A DNA stretch of 64,000 nucleotides from Malonomonas rubra DSM 5091. Lineage in GTDB: Bacteria > Desulfobacterota > Desulfuromonadia > Desulfuromonadales > Geopsychrobacteraceae. The notes below the pieces were generated by a model that was not told the origin of the DNA, made no database searches, and worked only from the letters and a program-made list of their open reading frames with translations. Position numbers and translations under genes: made by a program. The stretch is taken from positions 310,001 to 374,000 of the forward strand of contig NZ_FQZT01000001.1 in assembly GCF_900142125.1 (NCBI RefSeq), written 5' to 3'. This document shows, one piece after another, positions 47,179 through 57,474 of the stretch; the first letter of the stretch is position 1, and each line of letters starts with the position of its first letter.

Positions 47179-47919
47179 TTACTTAGCGACAGTCTTGAGG
47201 TATTCGCGGTTCAGTTTAGCAATAAACTTAACACTGATACCTTTCGGACAGGCGTCCTGACACTCATAGTGGTTGGTGCAGTTACCGAAACCCTCGTCAA
47301 GCAGAGCCTGAGTCATGTTTCTGACGCGATCTTTTGCTTCGGCTTTACCCTGAGGCAAAGCGGCCAGCTGAGCAACCTTGGCGCTGGTGAAAAGCATTGC
47401 CGAGCTGTTCGGGCAGGAAGCGACGCAAGCGCCACAACCGATACACTCAGCAGCGTCCATGGCATAGTCGGCAGTCGGCTTCGGAATCAGCAGTGCATTA
47501 CCGTCAGCAACACCACCAGTGTGACAGGAGGTGTAACCACCAGCCTGCATGATCACATCCAGAGCTGCACGGTCAACGATCAGGTCCTTCTGGACCGGGA
47601 AAGCTTTTGCACGCCAAGGCTCGATAACAATGTCGTCGCCGTCGTTGAAACGACGCATATGCAGCTGGCAAACGGTCGTTCTCTCGTCACCACCATGTGC
47701 CTTGCCATTGATCACCTGAGAGCACATACCACAGATACCTTCACGGCAGTCATGGTCAAATGCAATCGGATCCTTACCGGCTTTGATCAGATCTTCGTTA
47801 ACATCATCGAGCATCTCAAGGAAAGATTGATCCTCGCTGATGTTTTTAGCTTGATATGTTTCAAGCTTACCTTTTACCTGTGGCCCCTTCTGGCGCCATA
47901 CATGCAATGTCAAGTTCAT
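47179..47919 (-). CDS. sdhB: Succinate dehydrogenase/fumarate reductase iron-sulfur subunit
   Basis: 246-residue Fe-S subunit that links the flavoprotein to the cytochrome b. [2Fe-2S] ligands in [12 protein letters not shown]...C, [4Fe-4S] motif [13 protein letters not shown] and [3Fe-4S] motif [15 protein letters not shown] are all present. In Geobacter relatives the same enzyme serves both directions. Start at 47919 shares one base with the end of sdhA, so the genes are tightly coupled. Confidence 0.95.
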   Translation of the reverse strand: MNLTLHVWRQKGPQVKGKLETYQAKNISEDQSFLEMLDDVNEDLIKAGKDPIAFDHDCREGICGMCSQVINGKAHGGDERTTVCQLHMRRFNDGDDIVIEPWRAKAFPVQKDLIVDRAALDVIMQAGGYTSCHTGGVADGNALLIPKPTADYAMDAAECIGCGACVASCPNSSAMLFTSAKVAQLAALPQGKAEAKDRVRNMTQALLDEGFGNCTNHYECQDACPKGISVKFIAKLNREYLKTVAK

Positions 47920-49835
47920 TATTTGTAACTCCTCACGGCAAGTTTGACGTTTTCGAATTTCAGGGGCTCTTTGTGCAACTCAGGCTCTTTGTCTACGCCC
48001 TTGAATTCCCACGCACCGACGTAACAGAAGTTCTCGTCGTCACGCATCGCTTCGCCATCGTCAGTCTGATGCTCAGTGCGGAAGTGGCCGCCACAGGACT
48101 CTTCACGATGCAGGGCATCCTTGGCCATCACTTCAGCGAACTCGAGGAAGTCGGCCAAACGACCGGCATTTTCGAGCTGCTGGTTGAGCTCACCTGCTTC
48201 GCCAGTAACGTTGACGTTGTTCCAGAATTCGTCACGAATTTCCGGAATCCGCTTCAGCGCATGCTTGAGGCTGGCGTCACTACGTGCCATACCAACGTCT
48301 TCCCACATAACCGAACCGAGTTCACGGTGCAGCTCGCTGACAGTCTTCTTGCCGTTGATGTTCAGCAGCTTGTTGATCTGGGCTTCGACCTGCTCAGCCG
48401 ACTCTTTGAAGGCTGGGTGATCTTCTTTAACGGTGCCCGGAGTCAAGCTCGCCAGATACGGTGCGATGGTGTAAGGAATAACGAAGTAACCATCAGCCAG
48501 GCCCTGCATCAATGCAGAAGCACCGAGGCGGTTAGCGCCGTGAACCGAGAAGTTCGCCTCACCGAGAACAAACAGACCAGGAATGTTGCTCTGGCACTCG
48601 TAGTCAACCCAGAGGCCACCCATGGAGTAGTGCGGTGCCGGGTAGATACGCATCGGGCGCTCGTAACCATTCTCATCGGTTATCTTTTCGTACATTTCAA
48701 ACAGGTTACCGTAGCGCTGGGCAATCATCGGCTGACCAACACGATCGATAGCTGTTTTGAAATCGAGGTAAACACCGCGCTTGCCGGGTCCAACACCACG
48801 ATCATCATCACACTGCTCTTTTGCAGCACGAGATGCGATATCACGCGGAGCCAAGTTACCGAAAGAAGGATACTTACGCTCGAGGTAGTAGTCGCGATCG
48901 TCCACCGGAATGTCATTCGGGTTCTTTTCGCAGTCTTCTACCTTCTTGGGGACCCAGCAGCGACCATCATTCCGCAGGGATTCGGACATCAGAGTCAGTT
49001 TCGACTGCTTGTCGCCGTGCTGTGGGATACAGGTCGGGTGAATCTGGGTGTAACAAGGGTTCGCCATATAGGCGCCCTTCTTAGCGGCTTTCCAGATTGC
49101 CGTAACACTACAACCCATTGCGTTGGTTGACAGGTAGAAAACGTTAACGAAACCACCAGTTGCCAGGACAACAGCATCGCCCCAGTGAGACTCGATCTTA
49201 CCGGTGATCAGGTTACGAACAGTGATACCTTTGGCAACGCCGTCAACGACAACCAGATCAAGCATTTCTGTACGCGGGTGCATCTTGACAGTACCGGCTT
49301 TCACCTGACGGGAAAGAGCCGAGTAAGCGCCAAGCAGCAACTGCTGACCGGTTTGGCCACGGGCGTAGAAAGTACGGGAAACCTGGGCACCACCGAAGGA
49401 GCGGTTATCAAGGTAACCGGCATAGTCGCGTGCGAAAGGAACGCCCTGAGCGACACACTGGTCGATAATGTTGTTCGACACCTGAGCCAGACGATAAACG
49501 TCAGCTTCACGGGCGCGAAAATCGCCGCCTTTAACAGTGTCATAGAACAGGCGATAAATGGAGTCACCATCGTTTGGATACGCTTTGGCAGCGTTGATAC
49601 CACCCTGAGCAGCGATAGAGTGGGCACGACGTGGGCTATCCTGATAGCAGAAGGCTTCGACGTTGTAGCCGAGCTCGCCCAATGATGCCGCACCGGCGCC
49701 GCCGGCAAGACCGGTACCAACCACCAGAATTTTGAATTTACGCTTATTTGCAGGATTGACCAGCTTCATGTCAAAGCGGTGCTTATCCCAAGTTTTTTCA
49801 ATTGGACCTGTGGGTGCTTTTCCGTCGAGAATCAC
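47919..49835 (-). CDS. sdhA: Succinate dehydrogenase/fumarate reductase flavoprotein subunit
   Basis: 638-residue flavoprotein with covalent FAD. FAD-binding [17 protein letters not shown], the covalent-FAD region [19 protein letters not shown] with the linking His, catalytic Arg/His segments ([29 protein letters not shown]). Longer than the E. coli SdhA, like the Wolinella/Bacillus type B enzymes. The ATG at 49835 lies ten bases after the sdhC stop. Confidence 0.96.
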   Translation of the reverse strand: MILDGKAPTGPIEKTWDKHRFDMKLVNPANKRKFKILVVGTGLAGGAGAASLGELGYNVEAFCYQDSPRRAHSIAAQGGINAAKAYPNDGDSIYRLFYDTVKGGDFRAREADVYRLAQVSNNIIDQCVAQGVPFARDYAGYLDNRSFGGAQVSRTFYARGQTGQQLLLGAYSALSRQVKAGTVKMHPRTEMLDLVVVDGVAKGITVRNLITGKIESHWGDAVVLATGGFVNVFYLSTNAMGCSVTAIWKAAKKGAYMANPCYTQIHPTCIPQHGDKQSKLTLMSESLRNDGRCWVPKKVEDCEKNPNDIPVDDRDYYLERKYPSFGNLAPRDIASRAAKEQCDDDRGVGPGKRGVYLDFKTAIDRVGQPMIAQRYGNLFEMYEKITDENGYERPMRIYPAPHYSMGGLWVDYECQSNIPGLFVLGEANFSVHGANRLGASALMQGLADGYFVIPYTIAPYLASLTPGTVKEDHPAFKESAEQVEAQINKLLNINGKKTVSELHRELGSVMWEDVGMARSDASLKHALKRIPEIRDEFWNNVNVTGEAGELNQQLENAGRLADFLEFAEVMAKDALHREESCGGHFRTEHQTDDGEAMRDDENFCYVGAWEFKGVDKEPELHKEPLKFENVKLAVRSYK

Positions 49836-49845
49836 AATAAACCCC

Positions 49846-50520
49846 CTAAACCTTTAGAATATGGAAGAGGAAAGCCAGCGGAATGGCAACATAAAGTACA
49901 CCATACGCAATAGCAACCAATTTGCCGATAGCCGAAACCTTGTCTTGGCTCGGGCCATTACTCCAACCAAGGGTCTGAATAAAGCTCTGGAGGCCATGTG
50001 TCAGGTGGAACGCCAAAGCGATTATAGCGATTGCATACGCAATAGTGATAAATGCGCTTTGGAAACTGGTGCCAACCATGCCGAACACGTTGTGACGGCC
50101 GTTAACAAGTTGGTTGTAAGGCTCGATGGCATCAGTGTGTACAACATGCATGGTGAAATGCAGGAGGTGGTACAAAATGAAAGCCAGAATGATCAAACCG
50201 GTGTAGATCATGGATTTCGCAGCAAAGGTGGTTTTCTGCGTCACCTGAATGGCATATTGCTCAGGAGTCGCTGCGCTGTTCTCCACAGTCAGCTGGATAC
50301 CAAAGGTGATGTGAATTGCGAACAACACCAGAATAACCAGACGGAAAATCCAGACAACCGGCGGCATGCTGTGCAACCCAGCGGCATAGATATTGATTGC
50401 CTCGTTACCTGCGAAAATCGTCAGGTTTCCGATCAGATGGATCGTGATGAAGCCGACCAGCAGCAAGCCGGTGACCGCCATCAGAATCTTTCTTCCCACA
50501 GTGCTTGTAAACAAATGCAT
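49846..50520 (-). CDS. sdhC: Succinate dehydrogenase/fumarate reductase cytochrome b subunit
   Basis: 224-residue membrane anchor of the type B class: about five transmembrane helices with several His likely to bind two haems b (e.g. [43 protein letters not shown]). It exchanges electrons with menaquinone; the enzyme could run as succinate oxidase or fumarate reductase. First gene of sdhCAB, with an unusually long leader and candidate operator (see 50521-50921). Confidence 0.92.
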   Translation of the reverse strand: MHLFTSTVGRKILMAVTGLLLVGFITIHLIGNLTIFAGNEAINIYAAGLHSMPPVVWIFRLVILVLFAIHITFGIQLTVENSAATPEQYAIQVTQKTTFAAKSMIYTGLIILAFILYHLLHFTMHVVHTDAIEPYNQLVNGRHNVFGMVGTSFQSAFITIAYAIAIIALAFHLTHGLQSFIQTLGWSNGPSQDKVSAIGKLVAIAYGVLYVAIPLAFLFHILKV

Positions 50521-50642
50521 AGTGTCTATCCCTCGAAGAATGTGAATTGATATTCGTCAGGGGCTTATCCCTGACTCAATCACCAGAACGTCCCGGGGGC
50601 TCAATCCCGGTTTTTTGATTTGTAACTGAGCCATCTCTCTCC

Positions 50643-50660
50643 CTGGCGGACGTCCGCCAG
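50643..50660. repeat. Perfect 18-bp palindrome in the sdh leader
   Basis: CTGGCGGACGTCCGCCAG, both halves 9 bp with no spacer; in RNA it could form a hairpin or in DNA bind a dimeric protein. Upstream (50556-50575) GTCAGGG/CCCTGAC is another 7-bp hairpin. Confidence 0.6.
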
Positions 50661-50746
50661 CTCTGCATGACCTCCTTTTCCTGGAATCGTGCTTCGAACT
50701 CATTCGAAAAGCGGTTAAATAGAATCAACTAAACCTTAACGGTTTG

Positions 50747-50772
50747 AGTATATCAAATCGTATACTGTATAC
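50747..50772 (-). promoter_or_regulatory. Candidate sdh promoter with GTATAC palindrome
   Basis: Minus strand -10 TATACT (50747-50752) with a poor -35; GTATACtGTATAC (50760-50772), a 13-bp palindrome, lies between the two, as an operator for a repressor such as a GntR-family protein. The binder is unknown. Confidence 0.4.
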
Positions 50773-50876
50773 TAAACATTATCGGAAATTTAAACAAAAA
50801 AAGCCCAACTTATGGGAATTCTAATCATACATCGTTCTAAAGATCGTTATGGTAGGAATATTCTAAGGTTACACAT

Positions 50877-50916
50877 AAAAAAGCCCGGAAAGGTCATTGC
50901 CTTTCCGGGCTTTTTT
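50877..50916. terminator. Terminator of valS
   Basis: 17-bp perfect stem AAAAAAGCCCGGAAAGG (50877-50893) with its complement 50900-50916, 6-base loop; T-run on both strands. Ends valS. Confidence 0.9.
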
Positions 50917-50921
50917 GTCAA

Positions 50922-53579
50922 CTATTTAAGACTGCTGATTTTCTCAAGACTCTGCTGCAAAATTGTCAGCTTTTCTTCCGCAGCCTGCAACTTTCCACGG
51001 TCTTTTTCCAGCACCTGTGGTGGAGCGTTGGCGACAAATTTTTCGTTAGAGAGCTTTTTCGTAAAAAAGTCGACATCCTTCTGCACCTTGGCAATTTCCT
51101 TGTTGAGACGCGACTCCTCCTCTTCAACATTAATCAGCCCGGCCAGAGGGATCAAAACCTCAACATCTCCGGCAACCTGAGTCGATGCCTGTTTCGGATG
51201 CTCAAGGCCAACCGCAATCTGCAGTGTTTCAACACGTGCCAGCGATTTTATATAGGCCTGACCTGCTTCAATTGCGCTGACCGAAGCAGTCGATTTACAA
51301 TCAAGATCAACGGCAATCTTTTTACCCGGCGGAACATCCAACTCACCACGGATGTTGCGAATCGCGCGAATAACATCCATCAGCAATTCCATCCGCTCGA
51401 CAGCAGCAGAATCAACAGAACAGAATCCACCGGTCGGATAATCAGCCTGCATAATCGAGATTGCCGGCCGCTCTCCCGGCAGCGCCTGCCAGATTTCTTC
51501 AGTGACGAACGGCAGTATTGGATGTAACAATCGCAACAGGCCTTCGAGCACTGTATAGAGAACAGTCTGGGCACGCTGCTTCGCCTGCGAGTCATCGCCG
51601 TACAGATCTTCCTTACTCAGCTCAACATACCAGTCACAGAACTCATGCCAGGTGAATGAATAGAGCGCGCCAGCGACATCATTGAACTTGTAATCCTCAA
51701 GCGCTGTGTTCGCTTCTTCCGCAGTCTTAGCAAAACGGTCGAGAATCCACTGGTCAGCCTGCGACAGCTCAAAATCTTCCAGCTTCGTAGACGACGGATC
51801 GAAACCTTCCAGGTTCATCAGGGCAAAACGGCTAGCGTTCCAGAGTTTGTTGACGAAGTTGCGATAGCCACCAATCCGCTCGGTCGACAGCTTGATATCG
51901 CGGCCCATGGCTGCGAATGCGCAGAGAGTAAAACGGAAAGCATCAGCACCGTATTCATCAACAATCGTCAACGGGTCAATGACGTTGCCCTTCGACTTAC
52001 TCATTTTCTGCCCATGAGCATCACGCACCAGGGCATGGATATAGACCTCTTTGAACGGGACATTATCCATGAATTTGAGGCCCATCATCATCATGCGGGC
52101 GACCCAGAAGAAGAGGATGTCGAAACCGGTAACCAGGCAGCTGGTTGGGTAGAACTTCTTCAGAGCATCGGTCTGTTCCGGCCAACCCATGGTCGAAAAC
52201 GGCCAGAGGGCGGAAGAAAACCAGGTATCGAGAACATCTGTTTCTTGCCGGATATTCGCGCTACCGCACTTTGCGCAACTGGTCGCATCTTCCATGGCAA
52301 CAGTAATCTCACCGCAGTCGTCGCAATACCAGGCCGGGATACGGTGCCCCCACCAGATCTGGCGACTGATGCACCAGTCCTGAATGTTGTACATCCACTC
52401 GTAGTAGGTTTTCTCCCACTGCGCCGGTACAATTTTGGTGTCACCACCCTCAACCGCCTTGATCGCCTCTTTTGCAAGTGGGCCGACAGCAACGTACCAC
52501 TGCTTGCTCATATAAGGTTCGATGATGGTTTTACAACGGTAACACTCACCAACCGCATTAGCGTAGTCGTCGATTTTTTCCAGCAGCCCTTTGGCTTCGA
52601 GATCGGCAACAACATTCTTGCGCGCTTCATAGCGCTCCTGCCCGTTGTACGGTCCACCGTTCTCGTTGACATTGCCCGATTCATCGAAAATATTGATAAA
52701 TTCGAGGTCATGCCGTTTGCCCATTTCAAAGTCATTGAAATCGTGGGCCGGGGTGATCTTTACCGCGCCGGAGCCAAACTCCATATCGACATAATCGTCA
52801 GCGATAATCGGAATTTCACGGTCAACCAGCGGTAGCAGCACTGTCTTGCCGATCAGCCCTTTATAACGCTCATCCTCCGGATTAACAGCGACAGCCGTAT
52901 CGCCCAGCATAGTTTCCGGACGGGTCGTTGCGACAATCAGGTATTGATCGCTCCCCTTCACCGGATATTTCAAATGCCAGAGGTTACCCTTTTTATCATC
53001 ATGCTCAACCTCAAGGTCTGAGAGCGCAGTGTGGCAACGCGGACACCAGTTGATCAGGCGGTTATCGCGGTAAATCAGGCCATCTTGGTAAAGGCGGACA
53101 AAAACTTCACGCACGGCCTTTGACAGGCCTTCATCCATGGTGAAACGCTCACGTTGCCAATCACAGGAGGCACCGAGGCGTTTGAGCTGATTGATAATCT
53201 GCCCACCCGATTCTTCACGCCACTGCCAGACACGCTCGACAAATTTGTCCCGGCCCAAGTCATGGCGATCTTTGTTTTCTGCAGCGAGCTGTTTCTCAAC
53301 GACGTTCTGGGTTGCGATTCCTGCATGGTCAGTTCCCGGCATCCAGAGAACTTCATGACCAGTCATCCGCTTCCAGCGGCAGAGGATATCCTGAAGGGTA
53401 TTGTTGAGCGCGTGGCCCATATGCAAAACGCCGGTTACATTCGGTGGCGGGATAACGATAGAGTAATGCGGCTTTTCCGATTTCTCATCAGCATGGAAAT
53501 CTCCCCGCTGTTCCCAGACATCAAACCATTTCTGTTCAACCTGAGCCGGTTCGTAACCTTTGGGCAGTTCAGTTTTCAT
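50922..53579 (-). CDS. valS: Valyl-tRNA synthetase
   Basis: 885-residue class I aminoacyl-tRNA synthetase charging tRNA-Val and editing misactivated Thr. HIGH motif as HMGHALNN (within PPPNVTGVLHMGHAL), KMSKS as KMSKSKGNV, the CP1 editing domain about 190-390 with the conserved DDYVDMEFG and HDFNDFEM, and C-terminal coiled coil about 810-880. Length is normal. It is not followed by a T-box in the visible leader (53580-53712). Confidence 0.97.
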   Translation of the reverse strand: MKTELPKGYEPAQVEQKWFDVWEQRGDFHADEKSEKPHYSIVIPPPNVTGVLHMGHALNNTLQDILCRWKRMTGHEVLWMPGTDHAGIATQNVVEKQLAAENKDRHDLGRDKFVERVWQWREESGGQIINQLKRLGASCDWQRERFTMDEGLSKAVREVFVRLYQDGLIYRDNRLINWCPRCHTALSDLEVEHDDKKGNLWHLKYPVKGSDQYLIVATTRPETMLGDTAVAVNPEDERYKGLIGKTVLLPLVDREIPIIADDYVDMEFGSGAVKITPAHDFNDFEMGKRHDLEFINIFDESGNVNENGGPYNGQERYEARKNVVADLEAKGLLEKIDDYANAVGECYRCKTIIEPYMSKQWYVAVGPLAKEAIKAVEGGDTKIVPAQWEKTYYEWMYNIQDWCISRQIWWGHRIPAWYCDDCGEITVAMEDATSCAKCGSANIRQETDVLDTWFSSALWPFSTMGWPEQTDALKKFYPTSCLVTGFDILFFWVARMMMMGLKFMDNVPFKEVYIHALVRDAHGQKMSKSKGNVIDPLTIVDEYGADAFRFTLCAFAAMGRDIKLSTERIGGYRNFVNKLWNASRFALMNLEGFDPSSTKLEDFELSQADQWILDRFAKTAEEANTALEDYKFNDVAGALYSFTWHEFCDWYVELSKEDLYGDDSQAKQRAQTVLYTVLEGLLRLLHPILPFVTEEIWQALPGERPAISIMQADYPTGGFCSVDSAAVERMELLMDVIRAIRNIRGELDVPPGKKIAVDLDCKSTASVSAIEAGQAYIKSLARVETLQIAVGLEHPKQASTQVAGDVEVLIPLAGLINVEEEESRLNKEIAKVQKDVDFFTKKLSNEKFVANAPPQVLEKDRGKLQAAEEKLTILQQSLEKISSLK

Positions 53580-53641
53580 CGTCGATGTTCCTTATATTTA
53601 CAGGTGCTATATGATGGGGACTGTACCGGGGGGACAATAAA

Positions 53642-53681
53642 GGGGGGAGGCGAGGAAGTCAAGACTTCCCTGCCTCCCCCC
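53642..53681 (-). terminator. GC-rich hairpin after the REC-acidic gene
   Basis: Left arm 53642-53660 pairs with 53663-53681 around a two-base loop (GGGGGGAGGC-GGAAGTC-AA), one G-U and one A-C mismatch. It separates valS and the response-regulator operon; minus-strand tail TTTATT is short, so it is a moderate terminator. Confidence 0.55.
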
Positions 53682-53712
53682 GTAGGAAAAGCACCGTTAT
53701 TGCAGCTTTATT

Positions 53713-55194
53713 TTATTCGCTTGCGCCTTGACGAATTTTACGAATTTCTTCGCGAATCATCGACTCGGCCAGGTCGGGCACAACCTCCCAGACAATCTTT
53801 TCGAGCATTTCGTTCGCCAGCTTCTCGATGGTCGGTCCGGCAACCTTGGCAACAACCTCTTTCAGCTCATCCTCGGACAGCTCGCGAAGCTGCTGCTCTA
53901 CCTGTTCGACAGAAACCCCTGCCTCAGGGGCAGCTTCGTCAGATCCGCTTGCAGCAACGGCCGCTACCGCTGCCGCGCCGGCAGCAAAGGCCACAGGCTC
54001 AACTAGCGAATCATCTTCTGTCTCAGGCGCCAGCTCGACAGTTTCTTCAACTGCAGGCTCTTCTTCCACAAACTCGCCGATATCTTCCGGCTCAAACTCG
54101 GCAGGCGCTTCTTCGGCAAACTCACCAATATCCTCTGGCTCAAACTCGGCCAAGTCTTCTTCTACAGAAGGTTCTTCGACAACCTCATCAACCAGTTCGA
54201 CAATCTCATCCCCGACAGGTTCTTCTTCCAGAATGTCGCCTTCTGCCAGATCGAGGATTTCCTCCTCGTCTTCGGCGCCCTCTTCGTCCAAAGGCTCAAC
54301 TTCTGGCAAAGTCTCGACATTTTCTTCAACCGGGGAAGCAAATTCCGCTACCGGATCTTCACCGAAAGAAACGGCCTCTTCTTCAACGACCTCTTCTTCG
54401 GTCAGCCCGAGAGGTACTTCTTCCTCAACATCGGTCAATTCAAGAATCTCTTCCGGTTCCTCAAGAGTTTCGTCCTCCAACTCTTCAAGAACCTCTTCCT
54501 CCAGCTCTTCGACTTCCTCGGTCAACTCAAGCGGTTCTTCTTCACCAGCAAAACTGAGCGGCTCCTCTTCGGCCGGTTCCGCCACGCCCTCGGCGACGAG
54601 ATCGACCGACTCTTCACTTTGCTGCAGGTCTTCCTCTTCAAAAGAGACGGCATCCCAAATATCGTCAGCAGAATCATCCCCGGCCGGAGCCTCTTCAGCC
54701 ACATCTTCCATCTCAAGAGGAGTTTCTTCCGCCGAGAAATCGTCGACGACTTCTTCCTCTGCCAACTCTTCTACTGGCTCAGTTTCAGGGACAGGGGCTG
54801 CTGCCGCAGAATCTAAACGGATCGGTTCCGCATCGATCAGCTGGGCAACTTTATCGAGTAGAGCCTGGGACTCAAAAGGCTTACTTAACCAGCCATCAGC
54901 GCCAACTGCTTCGGCCCGGCTTTCATCAAAATGCTCGAAAGTTCCTGGCATCAGCATAACGGACGTATTTGACAGGCCTCCTTGCGACTTTATCGCTTCG
55001 CAGAGTTCGAAACCATCTTTTCCCGGCATGGAGACATCGGCTATGACCAGATCGGGATATTCTTCGAGTGCTTTGGAAAAAGCCTCGTCACCGTCATCAC
55101 AAGTGATGAGTTGATAATCTTCGGTAGCAAAGATAATCCCGATGACTTTCTGAATAGTAATACTGTCATCAGCCAGCAAAATCTTTTTTGTCAT
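53713..55194 (-). CDS. Receiver protein with long acidic linker and PopZ-like helical tail
   Basis: 493-residue response-regulator-like protein without an output domain I can name. REC domain (1-120) with D53 (VIADVSMPG) and K in LSKPFE; then about 290 residues of Glu/Asp-rich, Pro/Val-containing low complexity (e.g. repeated EFEPEDIGEF), followed by a helical C-terminus (about 420-493; VEQQLRELSEDELKEVV, EKIVWEVVPDLAESMIREEI). The tail resembles the oligomerisation end of PopZ (DUF2497) in pattern, which is inference. Start ATG 55194 after GGGAGG. Operon with two CheW-like genes. Confidence 0.85.
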   Translation of the reverse strand: MTKKILLADDSITIQKVIGIIFATEDYQLITCDDGDEAFSKALEEYPDLVIADVSMPGKDGFELCEAIKSQGGLSNTSVMLMPGTFEHFDESRAEAVGADGWLSKPFESQALLDKVAQLIDAEPIRLDSAAAAPVPETEPVEELAEEEVVDDFSAEETPLEMEDVAEEAPAGDDSADDIWDAVSFEEEDLQQSEESVDLVAEGVAEPAEEEPLSFAGEEEPLELTEEVEELEEEVLEELEDETLEEPEEILELTDVEEEVPLGLTEEEVVEEEAVSFGEDPVAEFASPVEENVETLPEVEPLDEEGAEDEEEILDLAEGDILEEEPVGDEIVELVDEVVEEPSVEEDLAEFEPEDIGEFAEEAPAEFEPEDIGEFVEEEPAVEETVELAPETEDDSLVEPVAFAAGAAAVAAVAASGSDEAAPEAGVSVEQVEQQLRELSEDELKEVVAKVAGPTIEKLANEMLEKIVWEVVPDLAESMIREEIRKIRQGASE

Positions 55195-55217
55195 TGATGC
55201 CTCCCGCACCATCGATA

Positions 55218-55649
55218 TCAGGCTACTTTATCTGTTACCTGAGTCATCCTCAGAGCTAAAAAGTCGATATCCAGTATGTGATAATCGGTTGATTGATAGT
55301 TGAAACGACCCTTAATTCCGGCGCTTTCACCTTCTTCCGCAGGCAAGAGTTCGCCTTTATGTGCAGCAATGATTCCGCAAGTCTCGTCAGCGGGCAAAGC
55401 GATCGTCCCAGCCTCGGATTCTACCAACACCTTGTATTCCGCCCCTCTGTTTTCCGAAATCCGACCCAAGTCCTGACCCGGCAACGCAACCAGGGGGATC
55501 AACTGCTTGTTTTCTACCAGAACTTCACTGACAGCCAACGGAAGCTTTGGTAAAAGATATCCATTTTGCTGATGAACAATTTTGCGTAGCGTTATCAAAG
55601 GCACAGCATAAAAACTGCCGCTGAAAACAAATAACCCGAGGCGTTCCAT
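55218..55649 (-). CDS. CheW-like adaptor protein
   Basis: 143-residue protein of the CheW/SH3-like fold (beta-rich, with pattern YAVPLITLRKIVH, LIPLVALPGQDLG, YKVLVESEAGTIALPAD) that normally couples chemoreceptors to CheA. No receptor or CheA gene is in the window, so its partner is elsewhere. It shares its start with the stop of the upstream CheW-like gene (one-base overlap) and ends 23 bases before the REC gene. Confidence 0.82.
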   Translation of the reverse strand: MERLGLFVFSGSFYAVPLITLRKIVHQQNGYLLPKLPLAVSEVLVENKQLIPLVALPGQDLGRISENRGAEYKVLVESEAGTIALPADETCGIIAAHKGELLPAEEGESAGIKGRFNYQSTDYHILDIDFLALRMTQVTDKVA

Positions 55650-56098
55650 CAGGAAGGCGCTCCGAAAGCGTAAAACCTATCCAGCTCAAAATGTACCATC
55701 GGCTCCCCTGCAAACAAGCTCATTTGCGAATACGCTGCTGCGATGGCAGGCTTCAACAAGGGGGGAATGTCACACGAGTCAAGCTTGTCTATCGATACAA
55801 TTTCTTCGACACAATCAACCAGCAAAGCCCAGTTTCCCTCGCTCCCCTTCAAAACCAATGCGCGCTTATCAACCAAAGGGCAGGAAGTTTCAATTCCCAG
55901 GGTTATTGCTGGGTCGATCACTGGAATCTGCGTCTGACGAAAAGAAAGGGCGCCTATGATTCCCAATTCGGCATCTACATAATTTCCGTCAATTTTTTCT
56001 GCAACCTGTTCGCAAATCTCCACCAACCGGTCTAAATCAAGCAGGAAGCCCGTTTCTCCAACACGAAAAATCAGTTTCCTGGCAACCGATTGGGGCAT
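55649..56098 (-). CDS. CheW-like adaptor protein
   Basis: 149-residue CheW fold protein (VGETGFLLDLDRLVEICE, IIGALSFRQTQIPVIDP, WALLVDCVEEIVSIDK). Start at ATG 56098 after AGAGG; a longer frame to 56179 has no binding site and a poorly conserved Cys-containing extension. First gene of the CheW-CheW-REC operon; two different CheW paralogues in one operon suggest a specialised signalling complex. Confidence 0.82.
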   Translation of the reverse strand: MPQSVARKLIFRVGETGFLLDLDRLVEICEQVAEKIDGNYVDAELGIIGALSFRQTQIPVIDPAITLGIETSCPLVDKRALVLKGSEGNWALLVDCVEEIVSIDKLDSCDIPPLLKPAIAAAYSQMSLFAGEPMVHFELDRFYAFGAPS

Positions 56099-56215
56099 GA
56101 AACCTCTAAGCAAGCAAATCTCGTTGAGTTTTCCACATAAAGCGCTTTTAACGCTAGCATAGGGCATAGTGACTGTCAAGCTCTTCCCTAGGCAAATTCA
56201 ATAAGTTACCACGCA

Positions 56216-57253
56216 TCAAAGGACCCGCCACGGATGCGGTAAAAAGAGCTTATCATAGAGTGACAAGGCGAAACGATCAGTCATGCCGGCAATAAAATCG
56301 GCAACTGAAATTTCCAGGCTGTCACCTTTCAATCTGCGCCCACCATGCAATAGAAAAGTCTCTTCATTATCAATAAAGTAGAGAAAAAGCTCACGCAGCA
56401 GATGAGAAGCCCGGACGAAATCCTGATGAACCCTGTCGATACGGTAAACATGATCGTAGAGCCAGCTGCGTAGCGCCCTGATAGCTTCATCCATCTCATC
56501 GGACAGGCCGATTGAGGTTTCCCGCTGCAAGCTTGCACTGATCAAATCTCGCACCATGCAATCGATCCGTCGGGAATGCTTCAAACCGACAACCTGAGAT
56601 ATTTCTTTTGGTACGTCGTCCTCAGCGATCACTCCGCCACGAATGGCGTCATCAAGATCATGACTGACATAAGCAATAATATCAGCCAAACGGACAACCT
56701 GCCCTTCCAGCGTCACCGCGGCCGAATCAGGATCCGGTGTCAGCAGCCCCCCCTGCCCCTTGGAGTGCTTCAAAATACCATCGCGCACTTCATATGTCAG
56801 GTTAAGCCCCTCTCCATCCTTCTCAAGAATATCTACAACGCGCAGGCTCTGTCGAACGTGATGAAAGCCCCCCGGCACTAATTCATGCAACACCCGTTCG
56901 CCTGCGTGACCGAAAGGCGTGTGACCAAGATCGTGACCCAGCGCAATAGCTTCAGTCAGATCTTCATTCAGACACAATGCTCGAGCGATAGTCCTGGCAA
57001 CCTGGGAAACTTCCAGGGTGTGAGTTAATCGGGTTCGATAATGGTCTCCTTCAGGCGAAAGAAAAACTTGCGTTTTGTACTTCAAACGTCGAAATGACTT
57101 GCTGTGCAAAATGCGATCACGATCATGCTGAAAAACAGTACGTATTGAGCATGATTTGCTTTCCCGTTGCCTTCCCTTAGAGTTTTTGCTTAAACAGGCA
57201 TGCGGTGAAAGAGTTTTTTCTTCGCGTTGTTCAATCGTTTTCCTGATATCCAT
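56216..57253 (-). CDS. dgt: dGTP triphosphohydrolase (HD superfamily)
   Basis: 345-residue metal-dependent HD phosphohydrolase that cleaves dGTP to deoxyguanosine and triphosphate. H...HD motif in RTRLTHTLEVSQVARTIAR and AIALGHDLGHTPFGHAGE; second HD-like Asp in YVSHDLDDAI. Start at ATG 57253 (MDIRKTIEQRE) because upstream codons are TTG. Length matches Deinococcus/Geobacter type dgt rather than the 500-residue E. coli form. Divergent from mucR. Confidence 0.93.
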   Translation of the reverse strand: MDIRKTIEQREEKTLSPHACLSKNSKGRQRESKSCSIRTVFQHDRDRILHSKSFRRLKYKTQVFLSPEGDHYRTRLTHTLEVSQVARTIARALCLNEDLTEAIALGHDLGHTPFGHAGERVLHELVPGGFHHVRQSLRVVDILEKDGEGLNLTYEVRDGILKHSKGQGGLLTPDPDSAAVTLEGQVVRLADIIAYVSHDLDDAIRGGVIAEDDVPKEISQVVGLKHSRRIDCMVRDLISASLQRETSIGLSDEMDEAIRALRSWLYDHVYRIDRVHQDFVRASHLLRELFLYFIDNEETFLLHGGRRLKGDSLEISVADFIAGMTDRFALSLYDKLFLPHPWRVL

Positions 57254-57474
57254 ATTTTGTCCGCTCAACAATTTACATACTAATCAATGAATATTTCGAA
57301 GCATGAAGTAGAAAAATAAAATATATCTGCTATTTTTATCTAAACTTGAATCTTTTATTCAATTTATTCTTGATTTTACTTTGTGGCCAGTCTAAAAATA
57401 TCCCTCTTTACAATCATGAGGGGGAGTAATCGTTAAACTGTTTACATCATCAAGTTCCCCAAAAGGAGAAAGTA

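Larger units (their letters stand above)
50521..50921. other. sdhC upstream region, no gene
   Basis: 401 bases between sdhC (minus) and the valS terminator. It holds the candidate sdh promoter and operator near 50747-50772, several hairpins in the probable leader, and the valS terminator. No reading frame with a binding site or conserved product; short frames here are probably random. Confidence 0.7.

Noticed and set aside
47856-49130. Plus-strand frame of about 424 codons
   Set aside because: Antisense to sdhA.
53154-55114. Long plus-strand open frames (about 430-470 codons) rich in Ser or Pro/Gln/Arg
   Set aside because: They are antisense to valS and the acidic REC gene; repeats mirror the Glu-rich linker. 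No binding site or conserved product.
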